55,409 nucleotides of DNA from Acidobacteriota bacterium. Lineage in GTDB: Bacteria > Acidobacteriota > Terriglobia > Acidiferrales > UBA7541. The position numbers and the translations under genes are program-made. The notes beneath the pieces were generated by a model. That model did no database searches, was not told the origin of the DNA, and was given only the letters and a program-made list of their open reading frames with translations. The stretch lies in NCBI GenBank assembly GCA_013286165.1, contig JABDGF010000008.1, positions 1 to 55,409 of the forward strand, in the 5' to 3' direction. This document shows positions 42,503-51,338 of this stretch, piece by piece; within the stretch, counting starts at the first letter, position 1, and each line of letters starts with the position of its first letter.

Positions 42503-43153
42503 GTGACCGGGCCAACATTCAAGCCGCCTCGACATATTGTCGTTGAGGGGCCGATACGAGTGGGAAAATCCACGCTCGCTAAGGTGCTCGCGGAGCAGCT
42601 GCACGCGCGGCGCATATTCGATAGCGAAGACAATCCCTTCCTCGCCGATTTCTACGAAGAAAAGCCTGGCGCGGCGTTCAGCGCGCAGATGTATTTCCTC
42701 TACGACCGTTATCGCCGGCTACTCGAAACTCGCAACGACGAAAACCCCGGCCCGATCGTGAGCGATTTCCTTTTCGAGAAAGACAAAATCTTCGCGTACA
42801 TCAACCTTGACGAAGAAGAGCTGAAGCTCTACGAAAAATATTTCGACATGCTGGCCCCTTCGATCCCCACGCCGGACCTGGTGATTTATCTGCAGGCGAA
42901 GCCCGAGGTGCTGCGCAAGCGCGTCTCGAAAAAGGCCGACCCGAAAGAGAAGCAGATCTCGCTGGAGTACGTGGAAGCGGTCGCAAATGCTTACGAGCAC
43001 TTCTTCTTCCGGTATTCGACGTCGAATCTGCTGGTGGTGGATACGTCGGAGATCGACTTTGTGGAGCGCAATCAGGATTTGCAGGAACTGCTGCGGCGGT
43101 TGCGCCAACCTGTGAGCGGAACGCAATACTTCCTACCGCTCGGTCACGGTTAG
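42503..43153 (+). CDS. Deoxynucleoside kinase
   Basis: The 216 residues contain the P-loop GPIRVGKST (16-24) right after the N-terminus, the DSEDNPFLADFYE segment, QMYFLYDRYRRLLET (substrate-site helix), VSDFLFEKDKIFAY with the DR-type pocket, and the lid YLQAKPEVLRKRVSKKADPK. All are typical of the bacterial dNK/dGK-like family. It phosphorylates deoxynucleosides in salvage; whether it prefers deoxyadenosine, deoxyguanosine or deoxycytidine cannot be read. The start is GTG with no ribosome binding site and appears leaderless. No FolK domain is fused, as sometimes seen. Confidence 0.9.
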   Translation: MTGPTFKPPRHIVVEGPIRVGKSTLAKVLAEQLHARRIFDSEDNPFLADFYEEKPGAAFSAQMYFLYDRYRRLLETRNDENPGPIVSDFLFEKDKIFAYINLDEEELKLYEKYFDMLAPSIPTPDLVIYLQAKPEVLRKRVSKKADPKEKQISLEYVEAVANAYEHFFFRYSTSNLLVVDTSEIDFVERNQDLQELLRRLRQPVSGTQYFLPLGHG

Positions 43154-43288
43154 AACTTACTCACCGAAAAACTCACCGTAGAAAAGGGGCCGGGACCCGT
43201 AACCCCGCCAGGCTACGAATCCCGGATGCGCACGGGGGAGACTGTCTGCGCAAACTGTGAATGCCGGCGTGAAATCGAGAACTGAAAG

Positions 43289-43774
43289 TTAGGCTGCTTT
43301 GTACGGTCCGGTGAGGCGGTGGCGCCATTTTCCGAGCGCGCGATTCACGGGATGGCTGCGGTGCAGGAACGTGACGACGGGCAAGCGGCGCACGCCGATT
43401 TTTTCCAGGGCGCGGCGGATGCGGAAATCGCGTCCGGCGGAGACGAGGCCCTTTTCGAGAGTCATGATCGCTTCGCTGGTGCGTCCCGCCTGGTAGTAAA
43501 CCTCCGCGAGATTCAGGTAGAGCTGGGCGTGATTGTGTTTCATTCCGAGAGCTTCGCGGCAAAGCGATTCGGCGTCGCCAAAGCGCTTTTCCGAGAGCGC
43601 CGCCAGCAAGCCCGTATAAGAAAGATAGAAAGGATTTTTGGGTGCGACGCCAAGGGCGCGGCGCGCGTGAAGCAGGGCATCGTCCGAACGGCCATCTCTG
43701 AGGAATTTCAGGCACTCTTTGAAATCGTTCATTCCAGCATCGGATGGAGAGGTGGTTCCAATCCAGTGGGACAT
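43289..43774 (-). CDS. Small TPR protein
   Basis: The 161-residue protein contains two to three tetratricopeptide repeats: LKFLRDGRSDDALLHARRAL, LSEKRFGDAESLCREALGMK, and AQLYLNLAEVYYQAGRTSEA. A basic C-terminal tail follows (RRLPVVTFLHRSHPVNRALG). It has no signal peptide and is probably cytoplasmic, likely an adaptor. The start follows AAGGAAGGAACCT. It stands alone, convergent with the kinase gene. Confidence 0.8.
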   Translation of the reverse strand: MSHWIGTTSPSDAGMNDFKECLKFLRDGRSDDALLHARRALGVAPKNPFYLSYTGLLAALSEKRFGDAESLCREALGMKHNHAQLYLNLAEVYYQAGRTSEAIMTLEKGLVSAGRDFRIRRALEKIGVRRLPVVTFLHRSHPVNRALGKWRHRLTGPYKAA

Positions 43775-44158
43775 AGGTTCCTTCCTTGGCCGCGCGGGGA
43801 GCGCGAGGGGCGTTTCAACAAGGCGAGGGTAAACTGTCCGGCGGACGGTGAAAATAGAACGGAGGGGCAGCTTTCGGGCTAGAACCTTTTACTGTCCTGA
43901 AAGACAGGCAAAGAGAAGGTGGCCCTTGAGAGTGCTGTCGTACCGCGCATTTCTACCGAGCCGGGCTGTTGCCTCGCCGCGTTGCGGGCTGGGTGCCGCG
44001 CCACGTTGAGCTGTACCGTGCTGGCTGAAACTTTTGAGCCGGAGATTCGTCTAGCGTGTTGGCGCGGAGCGGGAATTCGTTTGCGCGGCGCCGCCGGTTC
44101 AGGGAATGATATCGGCGCGATTTTGAATCGCTGGAGTCTGGGAATTTGGAGAGGAACA
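43775..44158. other. 384 bp intergenic region before the amidohydrolase
   Basis: A frame open from 43919 runs into the amidohydrolase but reads as Arg/Cys-rich, unlike protein. The promoters for both divergent genes should lie here. No convincing box or repeat is seen. Confidence 0.5.
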
Positions 44159-46261
44159 ATGACGGATTTGTTGCGGGGCGTGCGAGTAGTGGCGACGGCG
44201 GGGCTGATGGTTGCCGCGGTGGCGTGTGGCGCGGTGGCGGCGGGGCAGGATGCCAATTCGGGGCAGGCACCGGCAGCTGCTCAGGCTACTGCTCCGGCGG
44301 GGCCGGTCGTAGAGCAGGGCAAGTTCACGCTGCACAAATTCGAGCAGCCGATTGGCGAGGAGACGTACACCGTCTCGGCTGACGGCGATGCGCTCTCGAC
44401 GAAGATCGACTTTAAGTTTACCGACCGCGGCACGGATGTGCCGATGACGGCGACGTTCCGGTCTGGCAAGGATTGGGCGCCGCTGGCTTTCGAGATCAAG
44501 GGCAAGAATTCGCGCCAGACGACGATCGACGAGGCGGTGCAGGTGAGCGCGGGCGGCGTGAAAGTGCGCGACCGCGAGAAGTGGACGGACGGCGCGAAGC
44601 CGGCGGAATTTTTCACGATTGCCGGGTATGCGCCGGCGACGATGCAGATGCTGATGGTGCGGTATTGGGCGGGGCACGGTTCGCCTGCGTCGCTCGCGAC
44701 GCTGCCGAGTGGCGCGGTGAAGATCGAACCGCGCGGCAAGGATACGGTGAAAATCGATGGCAAGGACGTGACGCTGGAGCGGTACACGGTGGAGGGGCTG
44801 ATTTGGGGGCGCGAGTCGCTGTGGTTCGACGCGAAGCACAATTTGGCGGCGGCGGTGACGATCGACGCGGAGTTCGACCACTTCGAAGCGATTCGCGATG
44901 GGTATGAAAGCGGGCTGGGCGAGTTTGTGAGCCACGCGGGTACGGATGGTATGGCGGCGCTGGCGGAAATTTCGAAGGGAATTTCGGGCAGTCACGCGCA
45001 GACGATGGCGATCGTTGGCGGCACGTTGGTCGACGGCACGAATGCGGCGCCGGTGCCGGATGCGGTGGTGGTGATCGATAAGGGGCGGATCGTTGCGGCA
45101 GGGCCGCGCGCGACGGTGAAAATTCCTGCGGGCGCGCAGACGATCGATGCGCACGGGAAATTTATTTTGCCGGGATTGTGGGACATGCACGCGCACTTCG
45201 AGCAGGTGGAGTGGGGGCCGATTTATCTGGCGGCCGGCGCGACCACGGTACGGGATTGCGGAAATGAGTTTGAGTTCATCACGGCAGTGCGTGACGCGAT
45301 TGCGGCGGGGCGCGGGCTGGGGCCGCGGCTGGAGCTGGCAGGCATCGTGGATGGCACGGGGAAGCTGGCGTTGGGCGTCGCGCGCGTGGATACGCCGGAG
45401 CAGGCGAAATTCTGGGTGGACAAATATCACGACGCGAATTTTCAGCAGATGAAGATTTACAGCTCGGTGAAGCTGGAGGAGTTGAAGGACGTTGCCGACG
45501 AAGCGCACCGGCTCGGCATGACGGTGACGGGGCACATCCCGGAAGGCATCAACGCGTATCAGGCGATCGATGCGGGGCAGGACATGATTAATCACGTGCA
45601 GTACGTGGCGGACATCATGCATGCGCCGGTGCCGGATGGCGCGCCGAGGCGCGCGCGTATCGATGCGGCGTTGAATATCGATTTCAATTCGCCGGAGGCG
45701 CAGAAGGCGATTGCGTTTTTGGTGGCGCACCACACGGTGGTGGATCCGACGCTCGCGATCTATGAGATGGGAACGGCGAATACTTCGCACCGGCCGGAGA
45801 CTTTCGAGCCGGGCGTGCTGCGCGTGGCGCCGGAACTGCAGCAGGCGCTGGTGGATGTGGGGCCGCCACCGCCGGCGGAGATTGGGACGATGATCAACGG
45901 CGTGTTTCAGAAGGCTGTCGAAATTGTGGGAGCGCTGCACAAGGCGGGAGTGCCGATTGTGGCGGGCACGGACCAGACGGTGCCGGGATTTAGTTTGTAC
46001 CGCGAGATCGAGTTGTATGTGCAGGCAGGTTTCACGCCGCTGGAGGCGATTCAGGCTGCGACGATTGTGCCGGCGCGGGTGATGAAGCTCGACACGGAAC
46101 TTGGCACGGTGGAAGCGGGGAAGCGGGCGGATTTGATTATTGTGGGAGCGAACCCGCTGGAATCGATTCACAACATTCGCAAGGTGGAGACGGTGGTTAC
46201 GGGCGGCGTGCTGTACAACACGGCGGAGTTGTGGAAGTCGGTGGGATTTAAGGCGGAGTAA
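44159..46261 (+). CDS. Exported amidohydrolase with N-terminal beta domain
   Basis: The 700 residues begin MTDLLRGVRVVATAGLMVAA with a signal peptide. Residues 40-270 form a beta-rich domain (FTLHKFEQPIGEETYTVSAD; KDVTLERYTVEGLIWGRESL). The amidohydrolase barrel follows with the HxH motif DMHAHF (His344/346), GHIPEGINAYQAIDAGQD (His459), His479, and Asp605 in VAGTDQTVPG. The end GKRADLIIVGANPLESIHNI and VETVVTGGVLYN is the standard composite beta domain. It resembles imidazolonepropionase/peptidase-like amidohydrolases common in Acidobacteriota. The substrate is unknown. The ATG at 44159 follows GGAGAGGAACA. Confidence 0.87.
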   Translation: MTDLLRGVRVVATAGLMVAAVACGAVAAGQDANSGQAPAAAQATAPAGPVVEQGKFTLHKFEQPIGEETYTVSADGDALSTKIDFKFTDRGTDVPMTATFRSGKDWAPLAFEIKGKNSRQTTIDEAVQVSAGGVKVRDREKWTDGAKPAEFFTIAGYAPATMQMLMVRYWAGHGSPASLATLPSGAVKIEPRGKDTVKIDGKDVTLERYTVEGLIWGRESLWFDAKHNLAAAVTIDAEFDHFEAIRDGYESGLGEFVSHAGTDGMAALAEISKGISGSHAQTMAIVGGTLVDGTNAAPVPDAVVVIDKGRIVAAGPRATVKIPAGAQTIDAHGKFILPGLWDMHAHFEQVEWGPIYLAAGATTVRDCGNEFEFITAVRDAIAAGRGLGPRLELAGIVDGTGKLALGVARVDTPEQAKFWVDKYHDANFQQMKIYSSVKLEELKDVADEAHRLGMTVTGHIPEGINAYQAIDAGQDMINHVQYVADIMHAPVPDGAPRRARIDAALNIDFNSPEAQKAIAFLVAHHTVVDPTLAIYEMGTANTSHRPETFEPGVLRVAPELQQALVDVGPPPPAEIGTMINGVFQKAVEIVGALHKAGVPIVAGTDQTVPGFSLYREIELYVQAGFTPLEAIQAATIVPARVMKLDTELGTVEAGKRADLIIVGANPLESIHNIRKVETVVTGGVLYNTAELWKSVGFKAE

Positions 46262-46450
46262 CGCGTGTTCGGCGGGGCGGTGGTCCCCGTCGCGACGGGG
46301 AGCCACCGCACTCCGGGAAAACCGTGTGGCGCGTGCTTGTTGTTCGGAAGGGACGATATTTCGGAAGTAAGTCCTCGATTTCTCTGCTTGTACTGCGTTG
46401 CTTGGGCGACATAAGCTGCGCTTCGGATTGCCCCAAACCAAAGGAACACA

Positions 46451-47596
46451 ATGGAAAAGTGGACTCGCAGGAAATTTTTCCTTAGCACGCTTGCTGGGAG
46501 TGTTGTTGCGTCGTCGCGCGGTCTTTTTGCTGGAACGTCAAAGGCTGGAAGCACAGAGGCAGCTGCGATTCAGACGAAGAGCGGCGCGCGCCCGCTGATC
46601 ATTTCCTCCGCGAATGGGTACGCGCATCTCGACGACGGGATGAACGTGCTGAAAAACGGCGGCGACACGCTGGATGCGGCGCTCGCCGTGGTGACGAAAG
46701 TGGAGGATGACCCGAACGACGACTCGGTGGGCTACGGCGGCCTGCCGAACGAAGATGGTGTGGTGGAACTCGACGCGTCTGTGATGCACGGACCGTCGAG
46801 GCGCTGCGGCGCTGTGGCGTCGATCACCAAGATCAAGAATCCGTCGCTCGTGGCGAAAGCGGTGATGGAAAAAACCAATCACGTAATGATCGTCGGCGAG
46901 GGCGCGCGGAAATTTGCGGAAGACGAAGGCTTCACGCCGATGAATTTGCTCACGGAGCGTTCGCGCATCGCGTGGCTGGCGTGGAAGGCATCGACGTCGC
47001 CGAATTGGCGGCCCGGAATCGACAGCCCCGAGTGGAAGGAAAAATTGGCGATGCTGCTCGATACACCGGAGAAGCAAGCGTGGCGCGAGCACATCGAGCA
47101 GGTGGTGAAGTATCCGATCACGGGAACGATCAACTGTCTCGCGGTGAGCGCGAACGGTGACGTGTCCGGCACGACGACTACGTCCGGGCTTTCGTGGAAA
47201 ATTGCGGGGCGCGTGGGCGACTCGCCGATTATTGGTGCGGGACTTTGCGTTGATGGCGAGATTGGCGGCGCGGGTTCGACGGGGCGTGGTGAGGAGAACA
47301 TCAAGATTTCCGGTGGGCATACGATTGTGGAAGCGATGCGGCGCGGGGCTTCACCGTCGGATGCTTGCATGGAAGCGATGAAGCGGGTGGCGCGGAACTA
47401 CAAGGCGTTTCCGGACAGGCTGAAGCTGTTTCATATTCAGTTTTATGCGGTGAATCGGAATGGGGAGTATGGCGGGGTGAGTTTGTGGGAGAAGCATATT
47501 GATGGGAGGCCGGTGCAGTACGCTGTGCATGATGGGACGCAGGCCAGGCTGCTACCTACAACTTACTTGAATGCGGGGATTGGGGGGGATTACTAA
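46451..47596 (+). CDS. Tat-exported N4-(beta-N-acetylglucosaminyl)-L-asparaginase-like (Ntn hydrolase)
   Basis: The 381 residues start with a twin-arginine signal (MEKWTRRKFFLSTLAGSVVA). The chain is the T2 Ntn-hydrolase family: NVLKNGGDTLDAALAVVTKV, EDDPNDDSVGYGGLPNEDGV, ASVMHGPSRRCGAVASITKI. The autocleavage site is GTINCLAVSANGDVSGTTTT, where the Thr of TINC becomes the N-terminal nucleophile of the beta subunit. GRVGDSPIIGAGLCVDGEIG follows, with the substrate-binding arginine (GRVGDSPI). It cleaves the GlcNAc-Asn bond of glycopeptides. The alpha-helical signal suggests folding before export. Confidence 0.92.
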   Translation: MEKWTRRKFFLSTLAGSVVASSRGLFAGTSKAGSTEAAAIQTKSGARPLIISSANGYAHLDDGMNVLKNGGDTLDAALAVVTKVEDDPNDDSVGYGGLPNEDGVVELDASVMHGPSRRCGAVASITKIKNPSLVAKAVMEKTNHVMIVGEGARKFAEDEGFTPMNLLTERSRIAWLAWKASTSPNWRPGIDSPEWKEKLAMLLDTPEKQAWREHIEQVVKYPITGTINCLAVSANGDVSGTTTTSGLSWKIAGRVGDSPIIGAGLCVDGEIGGAGSTGRGEENIKISGGHTIVEAMRRGASPSDACMEAMKRVARNYKAFPDRLKLFHIQFYAVNRNGEYGGVSLWEKHIDGRPVQYAVHDGTQARLLPTTYLNAGIGGDY

Positions 47597-47620
47597 GATT
47601 TTGTTGAGGAAAGCGGAAGA

Positions 47621-47659
47621 GGGATCCTTCGGACCGTGAACGGTCCTCTGGATGACGTC
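47621..47659. repeat. Dispersed hairpin repeat family R1, copy d
   Basis: GGGATCCTTC + GGACCGTGAACGGTCC (47631-47646) + TCTGGATGACGTC. The stem differs from copy a at both arms with compensating changes, and the TGAA loop is conserved. It lies in the 180 bp between two convergent genes, with no other structure of note. Confidence 0.8.
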
Positions 47660-47776
47660 AAAAACGGAAGCGAAATTCAAAGGCGTGGAACATTTCACAG
47701 AGAGGGAGGAGAAAGGCTGGAGGGCACGGAGAGTTGGTCGGTGAGTGGGTGATACGTGCTTGATGAAGACCGCGGG

Positions 47777-48901
47777 CTACTGAACCAAGTCTGAGGCGAA
47801 CACTAGATCGATGCCGGTGGATTCTAGCTTGGGGGCTTCTTCGGCTAGGGCGGCTACGGTGGCGGGCTTAGGGTGGCCGATGGCGATGGCGGAGCCGTCG
47901 CGCTGGGCGTCTTTCGCGGCTAGTTTCAGTTGAGCGATTACGGCTTCGCGCGTTGCGAGGTCATCCAAGAAAACTTTGCGGGAGGCGGCGCGGACGCCGG
48001 CTTTTTTTGCGGCGTCGTAAGCCACGGTGGTTTTCTCTGTGCGGCTGTCGATGAAGAAAAGGCCGCGCTGGCGGAGTGCCGGCATCAGCTCGTTCATCAG
48101 AGCTGAGTTGGAAGTGGCGAGCGAGCCTTGGTGATTGTTCACGCCGACCACGTGAGGCACCGTGTCGAGCGCGCCGCTTAGAATTTCATTTACCTGCGCG
48201 GCGTTCATGCCTACGCGCAATTCCACCGTCTCCGCCTTCGCGTCCTCGCCTTCGGATTGCATCGGCAAATGCAGCATCACTTGGTCGCCGCGGCGGTGAG
48301 CCTCTTCGGCGATCTCGCCGGAGAGTGGCAGGTGCGGCAGCACGGATAGCGTCACTGGAAAATTCAGTGCGAGGGCCGAGTCGTCTTCGGCGCGGTCGTA
48401 GCCGATGTCGTCGATGATGATCGCGAGGCGCGGTCCGCCGTTGCGCGCGTGCGGAGCGAGCGGCTTAACAGCGGGCGGCTTCCGCGCTGCGGCACGCGGG
48501 CCAAGCGGCGTTACGACGTGAATCGTGTGTGTGCGCGCGCCGTTCAGCGAATAGTCGTAGCGCGCGACGCTTCCGGCAGCGCTCGCGCTGACGCTCAGCC
48601 CGTGCCGTGCCGCGATGCCGTCGATCGCTGTTTTCATCGCGCCTGCTTCGCTGGCGTCGCTGAGCGAAATGTAAATATCATCCACGCCCGGCCCGGCGGG
48701 AATGCCCGCCGCACCTGACGGCGGCTGCGGTCTCACCTCAATGCGCGAATTCTTGCCTGCGATTTTCTGCGCTGCTGCGGTCACTTCGCTGGTCACCGCG
48801 CGCAGCTCGTCCTTCGACACGGTTTTCTTGCTGCATCCAACCAGCACCGTCGCGACGCACACGAGCGCGACGAGCAAGCGCATCGGTAAACGTGAACGCA
48901 T
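47777..48901 (-). CDS. Divergent polysaccharide deacetylase (YibQ/DUF610 family)
   Basis: The 374 residues start MRSRLPMRLLVALVCVATVL with a lipobox (VLVGC). A linker domain (about 35-125) precedes the YibQ-type catalytic region: LAIIIDDIGYDRAEDDSALA, FPVTLSVLPHLPLSGEIAEE, AHRRGDQVMLHLPMQSEGED, GVNNHQGSLATS and GSAIAIGHPKPATVAAL, all family hallmarks. The ATG at 48901 has GGAG upstream. In proteobacteria this gene commonly follows envC and ctpA; here it follows an S41 homologue, the same order, with a terminator between them. Proposed envelope or polysaccharide role; the reaction is unproven. Confidence 0.9.
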   Translation of the reverse strand: MRSRLPMRLLVALVCVATVLVGCSKKTVSKDELRAVTSEVTAAAQKIAGKNSRIEVRPQPPSGAAGIPAGPGVDDIYISLSDASEAGAMKTAIDGIAARHGLSVSASAAGSVARYDYSLNGARTHTIHVVTPLGPRAAARKPPAVKPLAPHARNGGPRLAIIIDDIGYDRAEDDSALALNFPVTLSVLPHLPLSGEIAEEAHRRGDQVMLHLPMQSEGEDAKAETVELRVGMNAAQVNEILSGALDTVPHVVGVNNHQGSLATSNSALMNELMPALRQRGLFFIDSRTEKTTVAYDAAKKAGVRAASRKVFLDDLATREAVIAQLKLAAKDAQRDGSAIAIGHPKPATVAALAEEAPKLESTGIDLVFASDLVQ

Positions 48902-48989
48902 CCGCGACGAGCTCCAGACCAAATTTTGAAAGGTAGTCAAACGCGAGGGAAGCCGCCCACTCATCTCACAACGCAATCCGTCGTTACAC

Positions 48990-49028
48990 AAAAAAGCCGG
49001 CTCGCAGCGCCAAGGCCGCAAGCCGGCT
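48990..49028 (-). terminator. Rho-independent terminator of the S41 gene
   Basis: On the minus strand AGCCGGCT (49028-49021) pairs with AGCCGGCT (49002-48995) around a GC-rich, partly self-paired loop, directly followed by TTTTTTG. It starts 13 bases after the S41 stop codon. Confidence 0.8.
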
Positions 49029-49040
49029 CAAATCCAAAAA

Positions 49041-50264
49041 CTACGCCGCTTTCTTCGCCGGCGTGACACCGTTCTGCAAGATGTCGATCGCCTTCTTCAT
49101 GTCCGCGTCATCCGGCGAAGCGCTGGGCGGAGGTGTTGGCGCCACCACATCGTTCATGGCCATCAACTGATCGATCGAAAGGTGAACTTCCTGCGTAGGC
49201 GTGATGCCTTCGGCCGGAATATTTTTGCCGCCCGGTGAGTAGTAGAGCGCCGTCGTGAGAATCAACGCCGCGCCGTTGTCCATCTCGATGAGCTTCTGCT
49301 GCGACGCGATGCCGTAGGTGCGTTCACCAACGGTCTCGCCGCGCTTGTTGTCTGCAATCGCGCTCGCGACGATTTCCGCCGGTCCCGCCGTTCCGTTGCC
49401 GATCAGGACGGCCACCGGCAAATTCCAAACAACCTTCGCCGGGTCCGCCGTGTAATTCACCGGCGCCACGGTCTGGCCCTTCAGCGTGGTGATCGTGCCG
49501 GAGGGAACGAAAAGCTGCGCCGTGGAAATGCCCTCGGCTTCGTCGCCGATCGCGCAATCGCGCAGGTCGAGGATCAACTTCTTCGCGCCCTTCTGCTGGA
49601 ACCCGGCCAGCGCTTCCTTGATCTGGGCGGTGGTGCCCGCATTGAATTCCGGCACATGCAGGTAGGCAATGTCGCCCGCAACTTTATCTTCCACGAGCTT
49701 CGGTGCCGCGAGCTTTGCCAGGGTGATGTCGATGTCCTGCGGTTCGGCTTTGCCGCGGCGAATGGCGGAAATCTTCACGGTGGTGCCCGGATTGCCCTTG
49801 AGCAGCAGCTGGGCCTGGTCGATGGCCATCTGGCTGGTGGTGAAGCCGGCGATCTTTTCGAGAATGTCGCCGATGCGCAGACCCGCTTTCGCGGCCGGGC
49901 TATCGGGCAGCACGCTGATCACGCCGATGTAGCCGAAGCGGCGGGTGAGGGCCATGCCGGCCTCACCCAAGGCGGGGCTGGCGGACTTCTCTTTGTAGTC
50001 CTTATATTCGAGCGGGCTCAGGTAGGCGGACTGCGGATCGAGCGAATCGAGCAGGCCGTGGAGGGCGCCGTTTGTGACGGCCGGAATGTTCGGCTCGTCC
50101 ACGTAGTCGCGCTGGATGTGCTCCAGCACCTCGCTATAGACCGTCAGCGCGCGAAAGGCCTTGTCTTCGTTGGACGAGCGGCCCATCAACATGCGCCCCG
50201 TGGCGGCATACGCCACGATCAGAACCGATACGACTACGACGATCTTCTTCATGCGAGGACTCAT
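49041..50264 (-). CDS. S41 (CtpA-like) protease homologue lacking catalytic Ser and Lys
   Basis: The 407 residues have an N-terminal membrane anchor (about 6-22), a helical CtpA domain (RALTVYSEVLEHIQRDYVDE; LHGLLDSLDPQSAYLSPLEY), a PDZ domain (about 95-185, IGVISVLPDSPAAKAGLRIG) and the S41 core. In active members the core reads G(S/T)ASASEI...TFGKG, with Ser and Lys 25 residues apart. Here the stretch is GTAGPAEIV and TYGIASQQ, so the Ser position is Gly294 and the Lys position Ile319; Gln323 is kept. The usual NPGG of the substrate loop reads CAIG. The fold appears intact, so it is probably a pseudo-protease or scaffold. The GGTGAG near the ATG at 50264 is close to the start. Confidence 0.9.
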   Translation of the reverse strand: MSPRMKKIVVVVSVLIVAYAATGRMLMGRSSNEDKAFRALTVYSEVLEHIQRDYVDEPNIPAVTNGALHGLLDSLDPQSAYLSPLEYKDYKEKSASPALGEAGMALTRRFGYIGVISVLPDSPAAKAGLRIGDILEKIAGFTTSQMAIDQAQLLLKGNPGTTVKISAIRRGKAEPQDIDITLAKLAAPKLVEDKVAGDIAYLHVPEFNAGTTAQIKEALAGFQQKGAKKLILDLRDCAIGDEAEGISTAQLFVPSGTITTLKGQTVAPVNYTADPAKVVWNLPVAVLIGNGTAGPAEIVASAIADNKRGETVGERTYGIASQQKLIEMDNGAALILTTALYYSPGGKNIPAEGITPTQEVHLSIDQLMAMNDVVAPTPPPSASPDDADMKKAIDILQNGVTPAKKAA

Positions 50265-50290
50265 GCGCTCACCCTATGGATAGCATTCCG

Positions 50291-50299
50291 AGTATAACA
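50291..50299 (-). promoter_or_regulatory. Extended -10 promoter of the S41 gene
   Basis: On the minus strand TG-T-TATACT (50299-50291) is an extended -10 element, about 27 bases before the ATG. No clear -35 is seen. Confidence 0.45.
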
Positions 50300-50390
50300 G
50301 CGGCAGGCAATTAGACGCGAGGAAGCAAAAATGGGGTAGCGGGTCGTTTACGGGCGCTCACTGGCCTGTGTAGCTGGCTTGGCTGACGCG

Positions 50391-51338
50391 CTAGTCGCCC
50401 GCGAAAAGCGACGGAATCTCGAGCTTTACCCCTTCACGAGATGCCAGGCGTTGGATGTTGTCCTTCGATTGGCGGGCGCGCACGGCCAGCTCGTCGCGCA
50501 GTTTTTCGTCGCGGAGAGCAGCTACCGCGCCGGTTAGCTCCGCCCAAGTCATGCTGCCGGCCAGGGGAACGCCAGCATCGTTGCAGGCGAACGGCTCGCC
50601 GAAGAGCTTTTCGTGGAGGCAGCCGAGCAGCACGTTGTCGTAGGCGGCGGCTAGGCTGGCGCGGTCGTTCGTTGAAGTGGCGAGGAACACCGCTTCTCCC
50701 ACGGCGCGGGTGACCTGTTCGCGGCCAGATCGAATGCCGGTGGTGCTTCGAAAGTGCGCCACGTGCGGCCACGCCACTTCGGCGCTGATGTTCACGATCC
50801 GTTGGCCACGCGCCGCCAGTTTTCTTGCTGCGCCGTCTCCCACTTGAAGATTGATTCCCTTCGGCCAGATCGCCGGAAATTCGTAGCTGCACGCGAGCAC
50901 CGGCTCGGGCAGGCTCCGATAGCTCGCCACGCGGCAGAGCAGCGCAAAACTTGCCGGCGCGCCCTTGCGCGACATGTAAGAAATGGCGGCGACGCGAGGA
51001 TCGTCAAATGCCGCGAACTGTGCCGCGGCCCAATCCGCATCGAGAAAAAATGTGTCCGCGTCGAGAAAAAATACGAAGTCGAAATTCAGCTTGAGGCGGT
51101 CGTCGTAGAACTCCATGAAGTCGCGAATTTCCGCGCCGCTTTCGGAAAACCACGCGCCCGGGAACCATTCCGGCCGAAACTGATCGATATTGGCGTCGCG
51201 AAAGATGTTGACCTCCACATGCAGAGGCAGCCGCGCGAACGCCGGCACAAGGTCGCGCATCACGGTGCGATGCCACAGACGCGCCAGGTCCGGATAACGG
51301 TGCGGGCTGGCGATCAGCAGTCGATTGGTGCGGGTCAT
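50391..51338 (-). CDS. Glycosyltransferase-like protein (nucleotide-sugar fold)
   Basis: The 315 residues start MTRTNRLLIASPHRYPDLAR and carry a GT-A-like DxD motif: FDFVFFLDADTFFLDADWAA (Asp93, Asp95). DRLKLNFDFVF precedes it and AAISYMSRKGAPASFALLCR follows. No membrane span or signal is visible. The start codon overlaps the preceding gene's stop (ATGA), so the two are translationally coupled. The acceptor is unknown. Remote families such as GT8/GT24 are alternatives. Confidence 0.72.
   Translation of the reverse strand: MTRTNRLLIASPHRYPDLARLWHRTVMRDLVPAFARLPLHVEVNIFRDANIDQFRPEWFPGAWFSESGAEIRDFMEFYDDRLKLNFDFVFFLDADTFFLDADWAAAQFAAFDDPRVAAISYMSRKGAPASFALLCRVASYRSLPEPVLACSYEFPAIWPKGINLQVGDGAARKLAARGQRIVNISAEVAWPHVAHFRSTTGIRSGREQVTRAVGEAVFLATSTNDRASLAAAYDNVLLGCLHEKLFGEPFACNDAGVPLAGSMTWAELTGAVAALRDEKLRDELAVRARQSKDNIQRLASREGVKLEIPSLFAGD

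Noticed and set aside
43919-44158. Upstream extension of the amidohydrolase frame
   Set aside because: The extra 80 residues are Arg/Cys-rich and lack a ribosome binding site, while the ATG at 44159 has a good one and begins a signal peptide.
44099-46441. 780-residue open frame antisense to the amidohydrolase
   Set aside because: It is Arg/His-rich with no recognisable domain and covers the opposite strand of a gene with clear signal peptide and HxH motif. High GC makes long antisense frames common here.
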